Source: Thermaurantimonas sp046299575 (GTDB lineage Bacteria > Bacteroidota > Bacteroidia > Flavobacteriales > Schleiferiaceae). Taken from it: a stretch of DNA of 64,000 nucleotides. Position numbers and translations under genes: made by a program. Where the stretch lies: positions 186,001-250,000 of the forward strand of contig NZ_JBKBHX010000003.1 of the NCBI RefSeq assembly GCF_046299575.1. Reading direction: 5' to 3'. Positions 31,269 to 40,142 of this stretch are shown piece by piece. Every line of letters begins with the position of its first letter. The first letter of the stretch is position 1. The notes below the pieces were generated by a model, which ran no database searches, was not told the origin of the DNA, and saw only the letters and a list, made by a program, of their open reading frames with translations.

Positions 31269-33079
31269 GGTTCGGTTACATTTTCGCGTTGAAAGTATGA
31301 AAAAATCTTTTGAGCTTTAGACTTACCGACTACCTCGGCGAGCTGTTCGAGGTTTAAGGTTTTAATCTTTTTCACGCTACCGAATTTTTTAATAAGAACT
31401 TCGGCAGTGGCTTCTCCTATGCCGTCGATTTCGGTCAACTCGGTTTTCAGGGCCGATGAGGTTCGGCGTTTGCGATGATGTGTGAGACCGAATCGGTGTG
31501 CCTCATCGCGAATGTGCTGAAGGACTTTGAGGGTCTCTGATTTTTTATTGAGCATCAAGGGCAGTGGATCGTTTGGAAAGTAAAGCTCTTCTAGCCGCTT
31601 TGCAATGCCAAGTATGCGCACTTGCTTGTCGATACCGAGCTCTCTGAGACTTTCAAGGGCAGCGTTAAGTTGGCCTTTACCACCATCGATCACAATAAGC
31701 TGAGGCAGGGATTGCCCCTCGTCTAGCATACGTCGGTATCTCCGGTACACCACCTCGCGCATGGTGGCAAAATCGTCAGGACCTTCTACGGTTTTAACAT
31801 TAAAGTGGCGGTATTCCTTTTTACTAGGTTTTCCGTCGCGAAAGACGACACAAGCACTTACTGGATTGGTACCCATAATGTTGGAATTGTCGAAGCACTC
31901 GATATGGCGTGGCTCTTGGTCAAGGCCGAGGTCGGCCTTCATCTGTTGCATAAGTCGATTGACATGGCGATCGGGGTCAGTGATTTGGAGATTTTTAAGT
32001 CGCTCAAGCCGGTGATAGCCAGCATTCTTGACGCTGAGCTCCACGAGGTCGCGCTTTTCGCCTCGGTAGGGAGTATGAATTTTAACGTTTGGAATCTCGA
32101 GCTCTACGGGATGAGAGGTGTAAATCTCACGCGCTTCAGAATCAAAGAGCTTGCGAAAGTGTGGAATGGCCAGTTCGAGGATTTCGCTTTCGGTTTCGTC
32201 GATTTTCTTTCGGAATTCTTCTGAAAAACTGTTTACAATCCCGCCATCGACAATTTTTAGGTAGTTGACGTAGCAAAATTCGGCATCGCTCACTGCTCCG
32301 AAAACGTCAGCCTCTTTGATATTGAAATCAACTACGCTCGATTTGGCTTGGTATTTAAGCAGGGCTTCAAGTTTTTCTTTGGTTTTTTGGGCTTCTTCAA
32401 AGCGCATTTCGGCAGAGAGTGCCTGCATTTGATCGATCAGTATTTGCTTTACAACGTTGAGATGGCCTTTGATGAGGTGGCGAGCACCTTCGATCTCGCG
32501 CTGGTAGTCTTCTTTCGATTGAAGGCCTTCGCATGGGCCGCGACAATTGCCCATGTGATACTCCAGGCACAATTTATACTTGCCTGCTTGTACGCCGGTT
32601 ACAGTCATGGGCATCTTACAGGTACGCACAGGATATAAAGTTCGAATGAGCTCAAGGACGGTGCGCATTACCTTGACAGAGGCGTATGGACCATAATAGG
32701 AAGAGCCATCGTTTATTTTTTTTCGGGTCGGAAAAATTCGGGGGTAATCTTCGTTTGTGATGCAAATCCAGGGATAGGTTTTGTCGTCTTTTAAGTTGAT
32801 GTTGTAGCGAGGTTGGTATTTTTTGATGAGGTTGTTTTCGAGCAAAAGAGCGTCGAATTCGGTTTCTGTTACGATCACTTGAATATCAGCTACTTTGCGC
32901 ACGAGCATGGTTAGACGTCCACTGGTATGATCTTTTTGAAAATAGGATGAAACGCGTTTTTTAAGATTTTTAGCCTTGCCAATGTAAAGGATGTTTCCGT
33001 CTTTATCAAGGTGTTGATAGACACCTGGTTTTTCTGGAAGCGTTTTGAGCAGATTGGCTATGTGTTCGCTTATCTCCAT
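31265..33079 (-). CDS. uvrC: Excinuclease ABC subunit C
   Basis: A 604-residue UvrC, which makes both incisions in nucleotide-excision repair. The N-terminal GIY-YIG nuclease (PGVYQHLDKDGNILYIGKAKNLKKRVSSYF, about residues 17-46) makes the 3' cut. A cysteine cluster (CKMPMTV, CLEYHMGNCRGPCEG) and the UVR helix LSAEMRFEEAQKTKEKLEAL follow. The C-terminal RNaseH-like endonuclease (HIECFDNSNIMGTNPVSACVVF, VIDGGKGQL) makes the 5' cut, followed by a helix-hairpin-helix pair (EIDGIGEATAEVLIKKFGSVKKIK). It is full length and heads the leftward unit with the patatin gene. Confidence 0.97.
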   Translation of the reverse strand: MEISEHIANLLKTLPEKPGVYQHLDKDGNILYIGKAKNLKKRVSSYFQKDHTSGRLTMLVRKVADIQVIVTETEFDALLLENNLIKKYQPRYNINLKDDKTYPWICITNEDYPRIFPTRKKINDGSSYYGPYASVKVMRTVLELIRTLYPVRTCKMPMTVTGVQAGKYKLCLEYHMGNCRGPCEGLQSKEDYQREIEGARHLIKGHLNVVKQILIDQMQALSAEMRFEEAQKTKEKLEALLKYQAKSSVVDFNIKEADVFGAVSDAEFCYVNYLKIVDGGIVNSFSEEFRKKIDETESEILELAIPHFRKLFDSEAREIYTSHPVELEIPNVKIHTPYRGEKRDLVELSVKNAGYHRLERLKNLQITDPDRHVNRLMQQMKADLGLDQEPRHIECFDNSNIMGTNPVSACVVFRDGKPSKKEYRHFNVKTVEGPDDFATMREVVYRRYRRMLDEGQSLPQLIVIDGGKGQLNAALESLRELGIDKQVRILGIAKRLEELYFPNDPLPLMLNKKSETLKVLQHIRDEAHRFGLTHHRKRRTSSALKTELTEIDGIGEATAEVLIKKFGSVKKIKTLNLEQLAEVVGKSKAQKIFSYFQRENVTEP

Positions 33080-33617
33080 GTCTTTTTAAAAAATGGTAAC
33101 TGCGATAAATAATTTATGTATGGAAAAGCAAAGTTCTATTGAAAAATCTACTGTCCACCGAAAGATACAGATGTTAAACTCGACTTGTTTGAACGGATCA
33201 AAGCACTAAGCGGTTAGTGACGCCGGCACTGGGAGTTTAGGAAGCTTAGCAATAGTGCGCTCAATGGAATTCAAAAAGGTTCAAGAACAGATCTTTAATG
33301 AATAAAAAAAAGAATGTTGGCCCTTTGTAGAGAAAATAGCAGAAGATTACTAGTAAAAATCCTCCTACGTGAAGAAATAAGAGCAAATAACCTTACACGA
33401 AGTCAGCTATCACTGCCTTATCTAAGCACGACCGAACTATTTATCAAGACGTAGGAGTTAGAAACATGCCCACATAAAAAAGACAAAATCGATTTTGGGA
33501 AGCAGGAATTATCCATTTATACCACTTTTTACCACCTAAATAATTAGCAGAATATCAAAGATCTTTTATTTTTAAAAGAGCTTGAAAGAGAAAAACTTTT
33601 CAACAATCAAGATATTA
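33080..33617. other. Gene-free interval with possible decayed coding sequence
   Basis: About 540 bp between uvrC and the mraZ promoter without an intact gene. On the plus strand, 33117-33220 reads MYGKAKFY, stop, KIYCPPKDTDVKLDLFERIKALSG, stop, and about 33240-33304 reads GSLAIVRSMEFKKVQEQIFNE before a stop. These phrases look protein-like and may be remnants of a gene broken by stops and frameshifts, possibly a transposase, but no family can be named. The rest (33320-33600) is AT-rich with no structure seen. Confidence 0.3.
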
Positions 33618-33652
33618 GGTGGAAAAATGTGGGAAAAATGTTTTTACCTTTG
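33618..33652 (+). promoter_or_regulatory. mraZ promoter with candidate MraZ-binding repeats
   Basis: Promoter core TACCTTTG at 33645-33652 (exact TAnnTTTG), 28 bp before the mraZ start. Directly upstream are two direct repeats, GGTGGAAAAAT and TGTGGGAAAAAT, whose TGGA (33620-33623) and TGGG (33630-33633) are 10 bp apart. In E. coli MraZ binds TGGGN repeats spaced by 5 nt, the same period. A bound MraZ would cover the -33 region and repress the whole dcw cluster. Confidence 0.7.
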
Positions 33653-33680
33653 AGCATCAGAAACATAAAAGCGAAAATCC

Positions 33681-34145
33681 TTGAATCTGATAGGGGTACA
33701 TGAGTTAAAGGCTGATGAGAAAGCGCGGATACTACTTCCATCTGCGCTTAAGAAGCAGCTGTTGCCCCTACTGGAGGAAGGATTTGTGCTGAAGCGGAGT
33801 GTCTTTCAGAAGTGCCTGGAGCTGTACCCCATGCGTGAGTGGAATCAAATCATGAACAAGCTGAACAAGCTGAATCGGTTTGTAAAGAAGAACAACGACT
33901 TCATACGCATGTACACAGCGGGTGTGCGCATGGTAGAAATCGATGGCAATGGAAGACTACTCATCCCAAAAGACCTCGTGAATTTCGCCGGAATACAAGG
34001 CGATATCGTGCTCAATGCTATGGGCAGCTGGATCGAAATATGGAATAAAGAGGCCTACGAGGCGGTGGTGAATAATCCGGATGTCGATTTTGCTGCTCTG
34101 GCTGAAGAAGTGATGGGCAACTTAGATGAAACAGAAAGTAACTAA
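33681..34145 (+). CDS. mraZ: Division/cell-wall cluster transcriptional regulator MraZ
   Basis: A 154-residue MraZ, the AbrB-like DNA-binding regulator at the head of dcw clusters. It has two swapped-hairpin repeats. The second motif is standard (VEIDGNGRLLIPKDLVNFAGI), while the first reads ADEKARILLP where DxKGR is usual, so a Gly is replaced by Ala. The central ELYPMREWNQIMNKLNKLNRFVKKNNDFIR segment is the form seen in Bacteroidota. The TTG start fits the family N-terminus MNLIGVHELKADEKAR and its distance to the promoter. It probably binds the repeats upstream of its own promoter. Confidence 0.93.
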   Translation: MNLIGVHELKADEKARILLPSALKKQLLPLLEEGFVLKRSVFQKCLELYPMREWNQIMNKLNKLNRFVKKNNDFIRMYTAGVRMVEIDGNGRLLIPKDLVNFAGIQGDIVLNAMGSWIEIWNKEAYEAVVNNPDVDFAALAEEVMGNLDETESN

Positions 34146-34156
34146 GCTCAATATAA

Positions 34157-35065
34157 ATGACTGTGCCAGCATACCACATACCGGTGCTTCTGCAAGACAC
34201 CCTGGAACTGCTCGCTGTGAAGCAGAACGGGGTGTATGTGGACTGTACCTTTGGTGGAGGTGGGCACAGCCGAGCAATACTGGAGCGGCTGGGCCATGAG
34301 GGCAAGCTATTTGCCTTCGACCAAGATCCTGACGCTGCGGCCAATGCACCTGACGACCCACGCTTTAAGCTGATTGAGGAAAATTTTAGGTACATCAAGC
34401 GCTTCTTGCGCCTTGAGGGCATACGCTCTGTTGACGGCATTTTAGCTGATCTTGGCGTGTCGTCTCATCAGTTTGATACGGCAGAGCGGGGGTTTTCACT
34501 GCGATTTGAAGCTCCGCTCGACATGCGAATGAATCCAGAGATTTCGCTCACGGCAGCTGACATTGTAAACGATTGGCCTGAAGATGCCATTGCTGACCTG
34601 CTACAGCGCTATGGCGAACTGCCTCATAGCCGCCGAATTGCTCGCGCCATCTGTAAAGCTCGTGCTGCTGAACCTATACTTACCACCAGTAGGCTAAACG
34701 AGGTATGCCAGCCCTACTGTCGCAAGGATCGCGAACACCAAACCCTAGCGCGCATTTACCAGGCCCTTCGCATAGAGGTAAACCAGGAGCTGGAGGCACT
34801 TAAAGAAATGCTGATGCAGGCTACCGAGCTGGTAGTACCAGGTGGCAGACTAGTGGTGATTTCGTACCATTCGCTCGAAGACCGCTTAGTGAAAGTCTTT
34901 ATGCGGTCGGGAAATTTCGAAGATCGCACTGAAAAGGATTTCTACGGCAATGACCTATCTCCGTGGAAGCCTTTGACAAAAAAAGCCATAGAACCAAAAG
35001 AACAAGAAATAACTGCAAATACCCGCTCGCGCAGTGCACGACTGCGAGCTGCTGAACGAAAGTAG
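34157..35065 (+). CDS. rsmH: 16S rRNA (cytosine-1402 N4)-methyltransferase
   Basis: A 302-residue RsmH (MraW), which methylates N4 of C1402 in the 16S rRNA decoding site with S-adenosylmethionine. Motifs: HIPVLLQDTLELL, the SAM-binding YVDCTFGGGGHSRAIL, DGILADLGVSSHQFDTAERGFSLRFEAPLDMRM, and C-terminal LVVISYHSLEDRLVK; it ends NTRSRSARLRAAERK. It follows mraZ by 11 bp, the universal order in dcw clusters, and lies 5 bp before ftsL. Confidence 0.97.
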   Translation: MTVPAYHIPVLLQDTLELLAVKQNGVYVDCTFGGGGHSRAILERLGHEGKLFAFDQDPDAAANAPDDPRFKLIEENFRYIKRFLRLEGIRSVDGILADLGVSSHQFDTAERGFSLRFEAPLDMRMNPEISLTAADIVNDWPEDAIADLLQRYGELPHSRRIARAICKARAAEPILTTSRLNEVCQPYCRKDREHQTLARIYQALRIEVNQELEALKEMLMQATELVVPGGRLVVISYHSLEDRLVKVFMRSGNFEDRTEKDFYGNDLSPWKPLTKKAIEPKEQEITANTRSRSARLRAAERK

Positions 35066-35070
35066 AGTGC

Positions 35071-35415
35071 ATGAAAGCAAAAGAGGTAAAAATATCGGAA
35101 ATTATTAAAGGCAGTTTTTTGGCCGATAGCCGGTGGAATCGCCACCGACTCTTTGTGCTTTGGCTGGCTCTGCTGGCCTTGCTGAGCATCTTCAGCGGGC
35201 ATATGGTAGAGCGAAAAGTGCTGATTTTGTCAGCCCTGCAATCTGAAATGAAAGACTTGAATTCAGAATTTACTGAAACGCGTTCGCGCCTGATGAAGCT
35301 AAGCATGCGCAGCAAAGTAAAACAAAGGGCAGAAGCTATAGGGCTGATAGAAAGCAAAGAACCTCCGCTGATGATTGCTGTGGATAAAAAAGGAAGACTC
35401 GTAAAGCAGGACTAA
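35071..35415 (+). CDS. ftsL: FtsL-like cell division protein
   Basis: A 114-residue bitopic membrane protein: a cytoplasmic N-terminus (residues 1-26), one helix (about 27-47, RLFVLWLALLALLSIFSGHMV) and a short periplasmic coiled coil (LILSALQSEMKDLNSEFTETRSRLMKLSMRSKVKQRAEAIGLIE). Sequence identity in FtsL is always low; the call rests on topology, size and position between rsmH and ftsI. It should form the FtsQLB-type complex that activates FtsW/FtsI. No FtsB is encoded in the cluster. It is 2 bp upstream of ftsI. Confidence 0.88.
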   Translation: MKAKEVKISEIIKGSFLADSRWNRHRLFVLWLALLALLSIFSGHMVERKVLILSALQSEMKDLNSEFTETRSRLMKLSMRSKVKQRAEAIGLIESKEPPLMIAVDKKGRLVKQD

Positions 35416-35417
35416 AA

Positions 35418-37439
35418 GTGAAGGACCTCAAGAAAAATTTATACATCCGACTATACCTCACAGCACTGCTGCTGACGATGCCCTTTGGTGCCATACTCTA
35501 CAAGCTTGCAGTACTACAGTGGGTAGAGGGTCCGGAATTAAAAGCCTCTATCGAAAAACAAATCATTCGCTATCATACCATTCCGCCGGTAAGGGGTAAT
35601 ATATATAGCTCCGACCAAAAACTGCTGGCCACTTCAATGCCACTCTTTGACATCTATTTCGACCCCCTGGCAGTAAGCAGAGAAATCTGGAGCAATGAGA
35701 TCGACGCCCTCGCCGAAAAACTTTCGAAATACGGACGCTCTAAAAGGGAATGGCTTACATTGCTAAACAGCAGCCGAATAGCCAAACACCGATACGTAAA
35801 ACTGCTTGACAACATTGCTTTTTCCGAAGTTCAGCAGATAAAAAACTTTCCTGTATTCAGATACGGTAAGTTTAAAGGTGGGCTTATCGTCGAGCAAGAG
35901 AGCTTTCGAAAGATGCCTATGAGTGGAGTAGCCGAGCGCACCATAGGCTACAGCAGCGCCGACCGCGGACAAACCGGATTAGAAGGTGCCTTCGACACAT
36001 GGCTAAAAGGTAAAGAAGGAAAGCGCTGGATGCAAATGATGGCCAAAGGCCATTGGAAACCAATTAACAACGGATGGGATGAAGACCCTGAAAACGGCTA
36101 CGACGTAGTATCGACCATCGATACCCGGATGCAAGACATCTTGCACCACGAGTTGCTTTCTACCCTTCAATACTATGAGGCCGATCATGGTACTGCCGTA
36201 CTCATGGAGGTAAAAACAGGCAAGATCAAAGCCCTGGTAAACCTGGGACGCACCGAAAACGGCAACTATGGGGAAATTCTGAACTATGCCATTTGGGAAA
36301 GTACTGAGCCGGGGAGCACTTTTAAGCTGCTAACTACCCTCATCCTGCTCGAAGACAACAAAGCCGATACCTCCACTACCATCGACATTGCCAATGGATC
36401 ATGGACCTTTTACGACAGAGTAGTGACTGAGTCAAACTTTAGCGAAAAGGGCGCTTCGGAAAATTTCGGCTCAATAACACTGGCGAGAGCTTTCGAGCAG
36501 TCGTCTAACGTAGCCTTTGCCCGATTGGTTTTTGAAAATTATCGTGATAATCCGGCCCAATTTGTGGATAAACTCTACAAAATTGGCCTGCATAAGCCTT
36601 TGAATTTTGAAATAAAAGGCGAAACACCTCCCAAAATACCACATCCCGACGACCGCGACCAGTGGAGTGGCATCACCCTGCCGTGGATGGCCTTTGGCTA
36701 TCAGACCAGCTTTACACCACTTCAATTGCTCACTGTTTACAACGCTGTGGCCAACAATGGCGTAATGGTGAAACCGTATATCGTAGAAGAAATCCGCAAA
36801 AACAAGAAAACCATTCGCCAATTTGGGCCAACAGTTTTGAATCCATCTATTTGCAGCCAAAAGACACTAGACAAACTTAAAGTACTCTTAACTAATGTAG
36901 TAAAACAAGGTACTGCTAAGCACCTGTATAATCCTCAAATAAAGCTCGCCGGCAAAACAGGAACTGCAAAGCTCGACTATTGGAAGGACAAAGGAAGCCG
37001 AAAATACAGATCATCGTTTGCTGGCTTCTTTCCAGCCGACAATCCTCAGTACAGCATAATCGTGGTGGTGGATAAGCCCAACGCCGAAAAAGCCTATTAC
37101 GGAAGCCGTGTGGCTGCACCAGTAGCAGCACGTGCTGCACTGGCCGTGATAAGCCTAAGCCCCACCAAACCATTTGAACTACTTAATACATCAACGAAAG
37201 CAGAAGCATCGTCGCATCAGAAAATACAGCCAAAGTATGAGCACATCGTAATGCAGTTGCGCAAAGGACAAATGCCCGATTTAACGGGAATTCCCATGTC
37301 GCTGGCCCTTTCGACGCTCGAAAACGAAGGTTACCGAGTGAGTGCCACAGGCGCTGGCCGCGTAGCATGGCAGTATCCCATGCCTCAGGCGGCTATTTCG
37401 AAGGCCATGATGGTCGAACTAAAAAGCTACAATCGATGA
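35418..37439 (+). CDS. ftsI: Penicillin-binding protein, septal transpeptidase FtsI with PASTA domain
   Basis: A 673-residue class B penicillin-binding protein that cross-links septal peptidoglycan. An N-terminal membrane helix (about residues 10-32) precedes the dimerisation domain (VRGNIYSSDQKLLATSM) and the transpeptidase domain with Ser300-Thr-Phe-Lys303, Ser362-Ser-Asn364 and Lys513-Thr-Gly515. A single C-terminal PASTA domain (MPDLTGIPMSLALSTLENEGYRVSATG) follows, as in Bacteroidota FtsI. The GTG start is 2 bp after ftsL. Its stop overlaps the murE start (ATGA). Confidence 0.96.
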   Translation: MKDLKKNLYIRLYLTALLLTMPFGAILYKLAVLQWVEGPELKASIEKQIIRYHTIPPVRGNIYSSDQKLLATSMPLFDIYFDPLAVSREIWSNEIDALAEKLSKYGRSKREWLTLLNSSRIAKHRYVKLLDNIAFSEVQQIKNFPVFRYGKFKGGLIVEQESFRKMPMSGVAERTIGYSSADRGQTGLEGAFDTWLKGKEGKRWMQMMAKGHWKPINNGWDEDPENGYDVVSTIDTRMQDILHHELLSTLQYYEADHGTAVLMEVKTGKIKALVNLGRTENGNYGEILNYAIWESTEPGSTFKLLTTLILLEDNKADTSTTIDIANGSWTFYDRVVTESNFSEKGASENFGSITLARAFEQSSNVAFARLVFENYRDNPAQFVDKLYKIGLHKPLNFEIKGETPPKIPHPDDRDQWSGITLPWMAFGYQTSFTPLQLLTVYNAVANNGVMVKPYIVEEIRKNKKTIRQFGPTVLNPSICSQKTLDKLKVLLTNVVKQGTAKHLYNPQIKLAGKTGTAKLDYWKDKGSRKYRSSFAGFFPADNPQYSIIVVVDKPNAEKAYYGSRVAAPVAARAALAVISLSPTKPFELLNTSTKAEASSHQKIQPKYEHIVMQLRKGQMPDLTGIPMSLALSTLENEGYRVSATGAGRVAWQYPMPQAAISKAMMVELKSYNR

Positions 37440-38899
37440 AAGTACTGAAAGATATTCTCTATAAAGTTGATCTAAAGGGAGTGCGCGGCAATCTGAACCT
37501 TTCGGTTTCAGAAGTGGCTTTCGACTCTCGTAAGGTAGTCGATAAGTCGCTCTTTGTAGCAGTTGTTGGTACAAATTCCGATGGCCACAACTACATTGAG
37601 CAAGCCATTAATTCCGGAGCTATAGCAGTAGTGTGTGAGCACGATAATAATCTGAGCGAAAAATATCCCGAAACATCTTTCATTTATGTCGAAAACAGCG
37701 CTCGGGCATTGGGCATAATTGCCTCCAATTTCTACGAAAACCCTTCTGAAAAGTTGAAAATTGTAGCTGTGACCGGTACAAATGGGAAGACTACAGTTAC
37801 TACCCAGCTTTATGAGGTTTTTAAAAAAGTGGGCTACCGTACCGGACTGATTTCGACCGTACGTGTGATGATACACGATGTGGAATTGCCGGCCACTCAC
37901 ACTACTCCTGATGCACTATCGCTTCAGAGTCACCTAGCTGCTATGGTTGATGCCGGTGTCCAGTACTGCTTTATGGAGGCGAGCAGCCACGGTATACATC
38001 AGGAGCGCCTGGCAGGCACTGACATTACCGGAGCTGTTTTTACAAACATTACGCACGACCATCTGGACTATCATAAAACGTTTGCCAACTACATAGCTGC
38101 CAAGCAAAAGCTCTTTAATGAGCTGCCCTCAAAGGCCTTTGCCCTCTTCAATGCCGACGACAGAAACGGCCATGTAATGATTCAGAACACAAAGGCCAAA
38201 AAATATTCCTACGCACTCAAGCAAATAGCCGATTTTCACTGCAAGGTCATTGAAAACAACATTGGAGGCCTCACGCTGCGTATCGGAGGCGCCGACGTAT
38301 ATACCACACTCACCGGAGAATTTAATGCGTACAACCTGCTAGCCGTGTATGCGGTTGCGGTTTTGCTCGGCGTTGACGAAAGTCTGGCACTTATGGCCAT
38401 AAGCTCCCTTAGGCCAGTCGAAGGCAGATTTGAGACCCTAACCGGTCCGACAGGTCAGATAGCCATCGTCGATTACGCACACACTCCTGATGCATTGCAA
38501 AATGTTTTGAAAACCCTGCATGAATCGCGAAAGCATGACCAGCAAATCATCACCGTATTCGGCTGTGGTGGCGACAGAGATAAGGCCAAGAGACCTGAAA
38601 TGGGCAAGATCGCTGCCGAGTGGAGCGACCGGGTCATTATCACCTCCGATAATCCGCGCTCTGAAGATCCTGAGCAGATCATGGCAGAGATAGAAGCAGG
38701 CATTGAGCTACACCTAAGGCGAAAATGCCACAAAATCACCGACAGGCGTGAAGCTATCCGCATGGCCCTGAGCCTCGCCCGAAAGGGCGATGTAGTACTC
38801 GTAGCCGGAAAAGGGCATGAGAAATTTCAGGAAATCAAAGGAGTAAAACATCCATTTGACGACAAACAAGTAATCATAAACTACTTCAATCAAAAATAA
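37436..38899 (+). CDS. murE: UDP-MurNAc-L-Ala-D-Glu:meso-diaminopimelate ligase
   Basis: A 487-residue Mur ligase adding the third stem residue. The start ATG 37436 (MKVLKDILYKVDLKGVRGN) overlaps the ftsI stop as ATGA; the earlier in-frame ATG at 37367 lies within ftsI. ATP-binding loop VTGTNGKTTVTTQL, carbamylated-Lys region, and ASSHGIHQERL are present. The DNPR motif in ITSDNPRSEDP indicates meso-diaminopimelate specificity, consistent with Gram-negative peptidoglycan. C-terminal VAGKGHEKFQEIKG is typical. It lies 4 bp before mraY; there is no murF between them, unlike E. coli. Confidence 0.97.
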   Translation: MKVLKDILYKVDLKGVRGNLNLSVSEVAFDSRKVVDKSLFVAVVGTNSDGHNYIEQAINSGAIAVVCEHDNNLSEKYPETSFIYVENSARALGIIASNFYENPSEKLKIVAVTGTNGKTTVTTQLYEVFKKVGYRTGLISTVRVMIHDVELPATHTTPDALSLQSHLAAMVDAGVQYCFMEASSHGIHQERLAGTDITGAVFTNITHDHLDYHKTFANYIAAKQKLFNELPSKAFALFNADDRNGHVMIQNTKAKKYSYALKQIADFHCKVIENNIGGLTLRIGGADVYTTLTGEFNAYNLLAVYAVAVLLGVDESLALMAISSLRPVEGRFETLTGPTGQIAIVDYAHTPDALQNVLKTLHESRKHDQQIITVFGCGGDRDKAKRPEMGKIAAEWSDRVIITSDNPRSEDPEQIMAEIEAGIELHLRRKCHKITDRREAIRMALSLARKGDVVLVAGKGHEKFQEIKGVKHPFDDKQVIINYFNQK

Positions 38900-38903
38900 T
38901 CGA

Positions 38904-40142
38904 ATGCTTTACCACCTATTTACATACCTCAACTCAGTGTACGACCTCCCCGGAGCGGGAATGTTTCAGTACATTACGTTTCGGGCATCGATGGCAATCA
39001 TTTTCGCACTGTTTATCACCCTTGTATATGGAAAGCGCGTTATTGTCTTCTTGCGCAAAAAACAGGTAGGCGAAACCGTCCGGAATCTGGGTCTGGCAGG
39101 CGAAAACTTAAAAGCAGGCACTCCCACGATGGGCGGCATCATCATACTGGGAGGCATTCTGATACCCGTTCTCCTCTTTGCTCGCCTCGACAACATTTAC
39201 GTGATACTTCTCCTCATCACCACTGTATGGATGGGATTGATCGGATTTATTGACGATTACATAAAAGTATTTAAAAAAGACAAAAAGGGCCTTAGAGGTA
39301 AATTTAAAGTGCTTGGGCAAGTAGGCCTTGGCCTTATCGTAGGTACCACGCTGTATTTTCATCCTGAAGTAACCATTAAAGAAAAAGAAACAGAAACGCG
39401 TATTCAGACCCTGACAGCTCAAATCGATCAAGGCAAAAAGCCCGTTTTTGGCGAAGCAAAAAAGAGCATAAAGTCGACAATTCCCTTTCTTAAAAACAAT
39501 GAATTAGACTATTCTGAAGCCGTACGCTGGTTTGGGCTCGACGGCCAAAGATGGGGTTGGATTGTCTATATCCCCATCGTAATATTCATTATCACGGCCG
39601 TTTCAAACGGGGCTAATCTCACAGACGGACTCGACGGATTAGCTACAGGTACTTCAGCCATCAGCTCTGTCGCGCTGGGAATTTTTGCTTACGTATCGGG
39701 TTCCATCATTTTCGCTGATTATCTCAACATTATGTATATCCCCAACTCGGGTGAGATGGTGGTTTTTGTGGCTGCCCTTATAGGAGCATGCGTGGGCTTT
39801 CTGTGGTACAATACCTACCCGGCACAAGTTTTTATGGGAGATACAGGCTCACTCGCACTGGGAGGCATATTAGCTACTCTGGCCATAGCCGTGCGCAAAG
39901 AATTGCTAATCCCTATCGTATGTGGCATCTTCCTGGTCGAAAATCTCTCAGTCGTTCTGCAGGTTAGCTACTTCAAATACACTAAGAAGAAATACGGCGA
40001 GGGTCGAAGGATCTTTTTGATGTCGCCTCTGCACCACCACTACCAGAAGAAAGGATATCACGAAGCCAAAATCGTAACCCGGTTCTGGATCGTAGGCATC
40101 ATTCTGGCCGTAGTGGCATTTGTAACGCTAAAAATCCGGTAA
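38904..40142 (+). CDS. mraY: Phospho-N-acetylmuramoyl-pentapeptide transferase
   Basis: A 412-residue multi-pass enzyme transferring phospho-MurNAc-pentapeptide to undecaprenyl phosphate to make lipid I. Motifs: AGTPTMGGIIIL, the aspartates of LIGFIDDYIKV, GANLTDGLDGLATGTSAIS, FMGDTGSLALGG, and the HHHYQKKG loop. It is about 50 residues longer than E. coli MraY because of a charged insert (about residues 155-210, KEKETETRIQTLTAQIDQGKK to LDYSEAVRWFG), which I recall from other Bacteroidota. It overlaps murD by one base (TAATG). Confidence 0.97.
   Translation: MLYHLFTYLNSVYDLPGAGMFQYITFRASMAIIFALFITLVYGKRVIVFLRKKQVGETVRNLGLAGENLKAGTPTMGGIIILGGILIPVLLFARLDNIYVILLLITTVWMGLIGFIDDYIKVFKKDKKGLRGKFKVLGQVGLGLIVGTTLYFHPEVTIKEKETETRIQTLTAQIDQGKKPVFGEAKKSIKSTIPFLKNNELDYSEAVRWFGLDGQRWGWIVYIPIVIFIITAVSNGANLTDGLDGLATGTSAISSVALGIFAYVSGSIIFADYLNIMYIPNSGEMVVFVAALIGACVGFLWYNTYPAQVFMGDTGSLALGGILATLAIAVRKELLIPIVCGIFLVENLSVVLQVSYFKYTKKKYGEGRRIFLMSPLHHHYQKKGYHEAKIVTRFWIVGIILAVVAFVTLKIR

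Noticed and set aside
33117..33220. Transposase tail as a definite call
   Set aside because: MYGKAKF resembles some transposase C-termini but the match is too short and is followed by a stop; no inverted repeats or target duplications were found.
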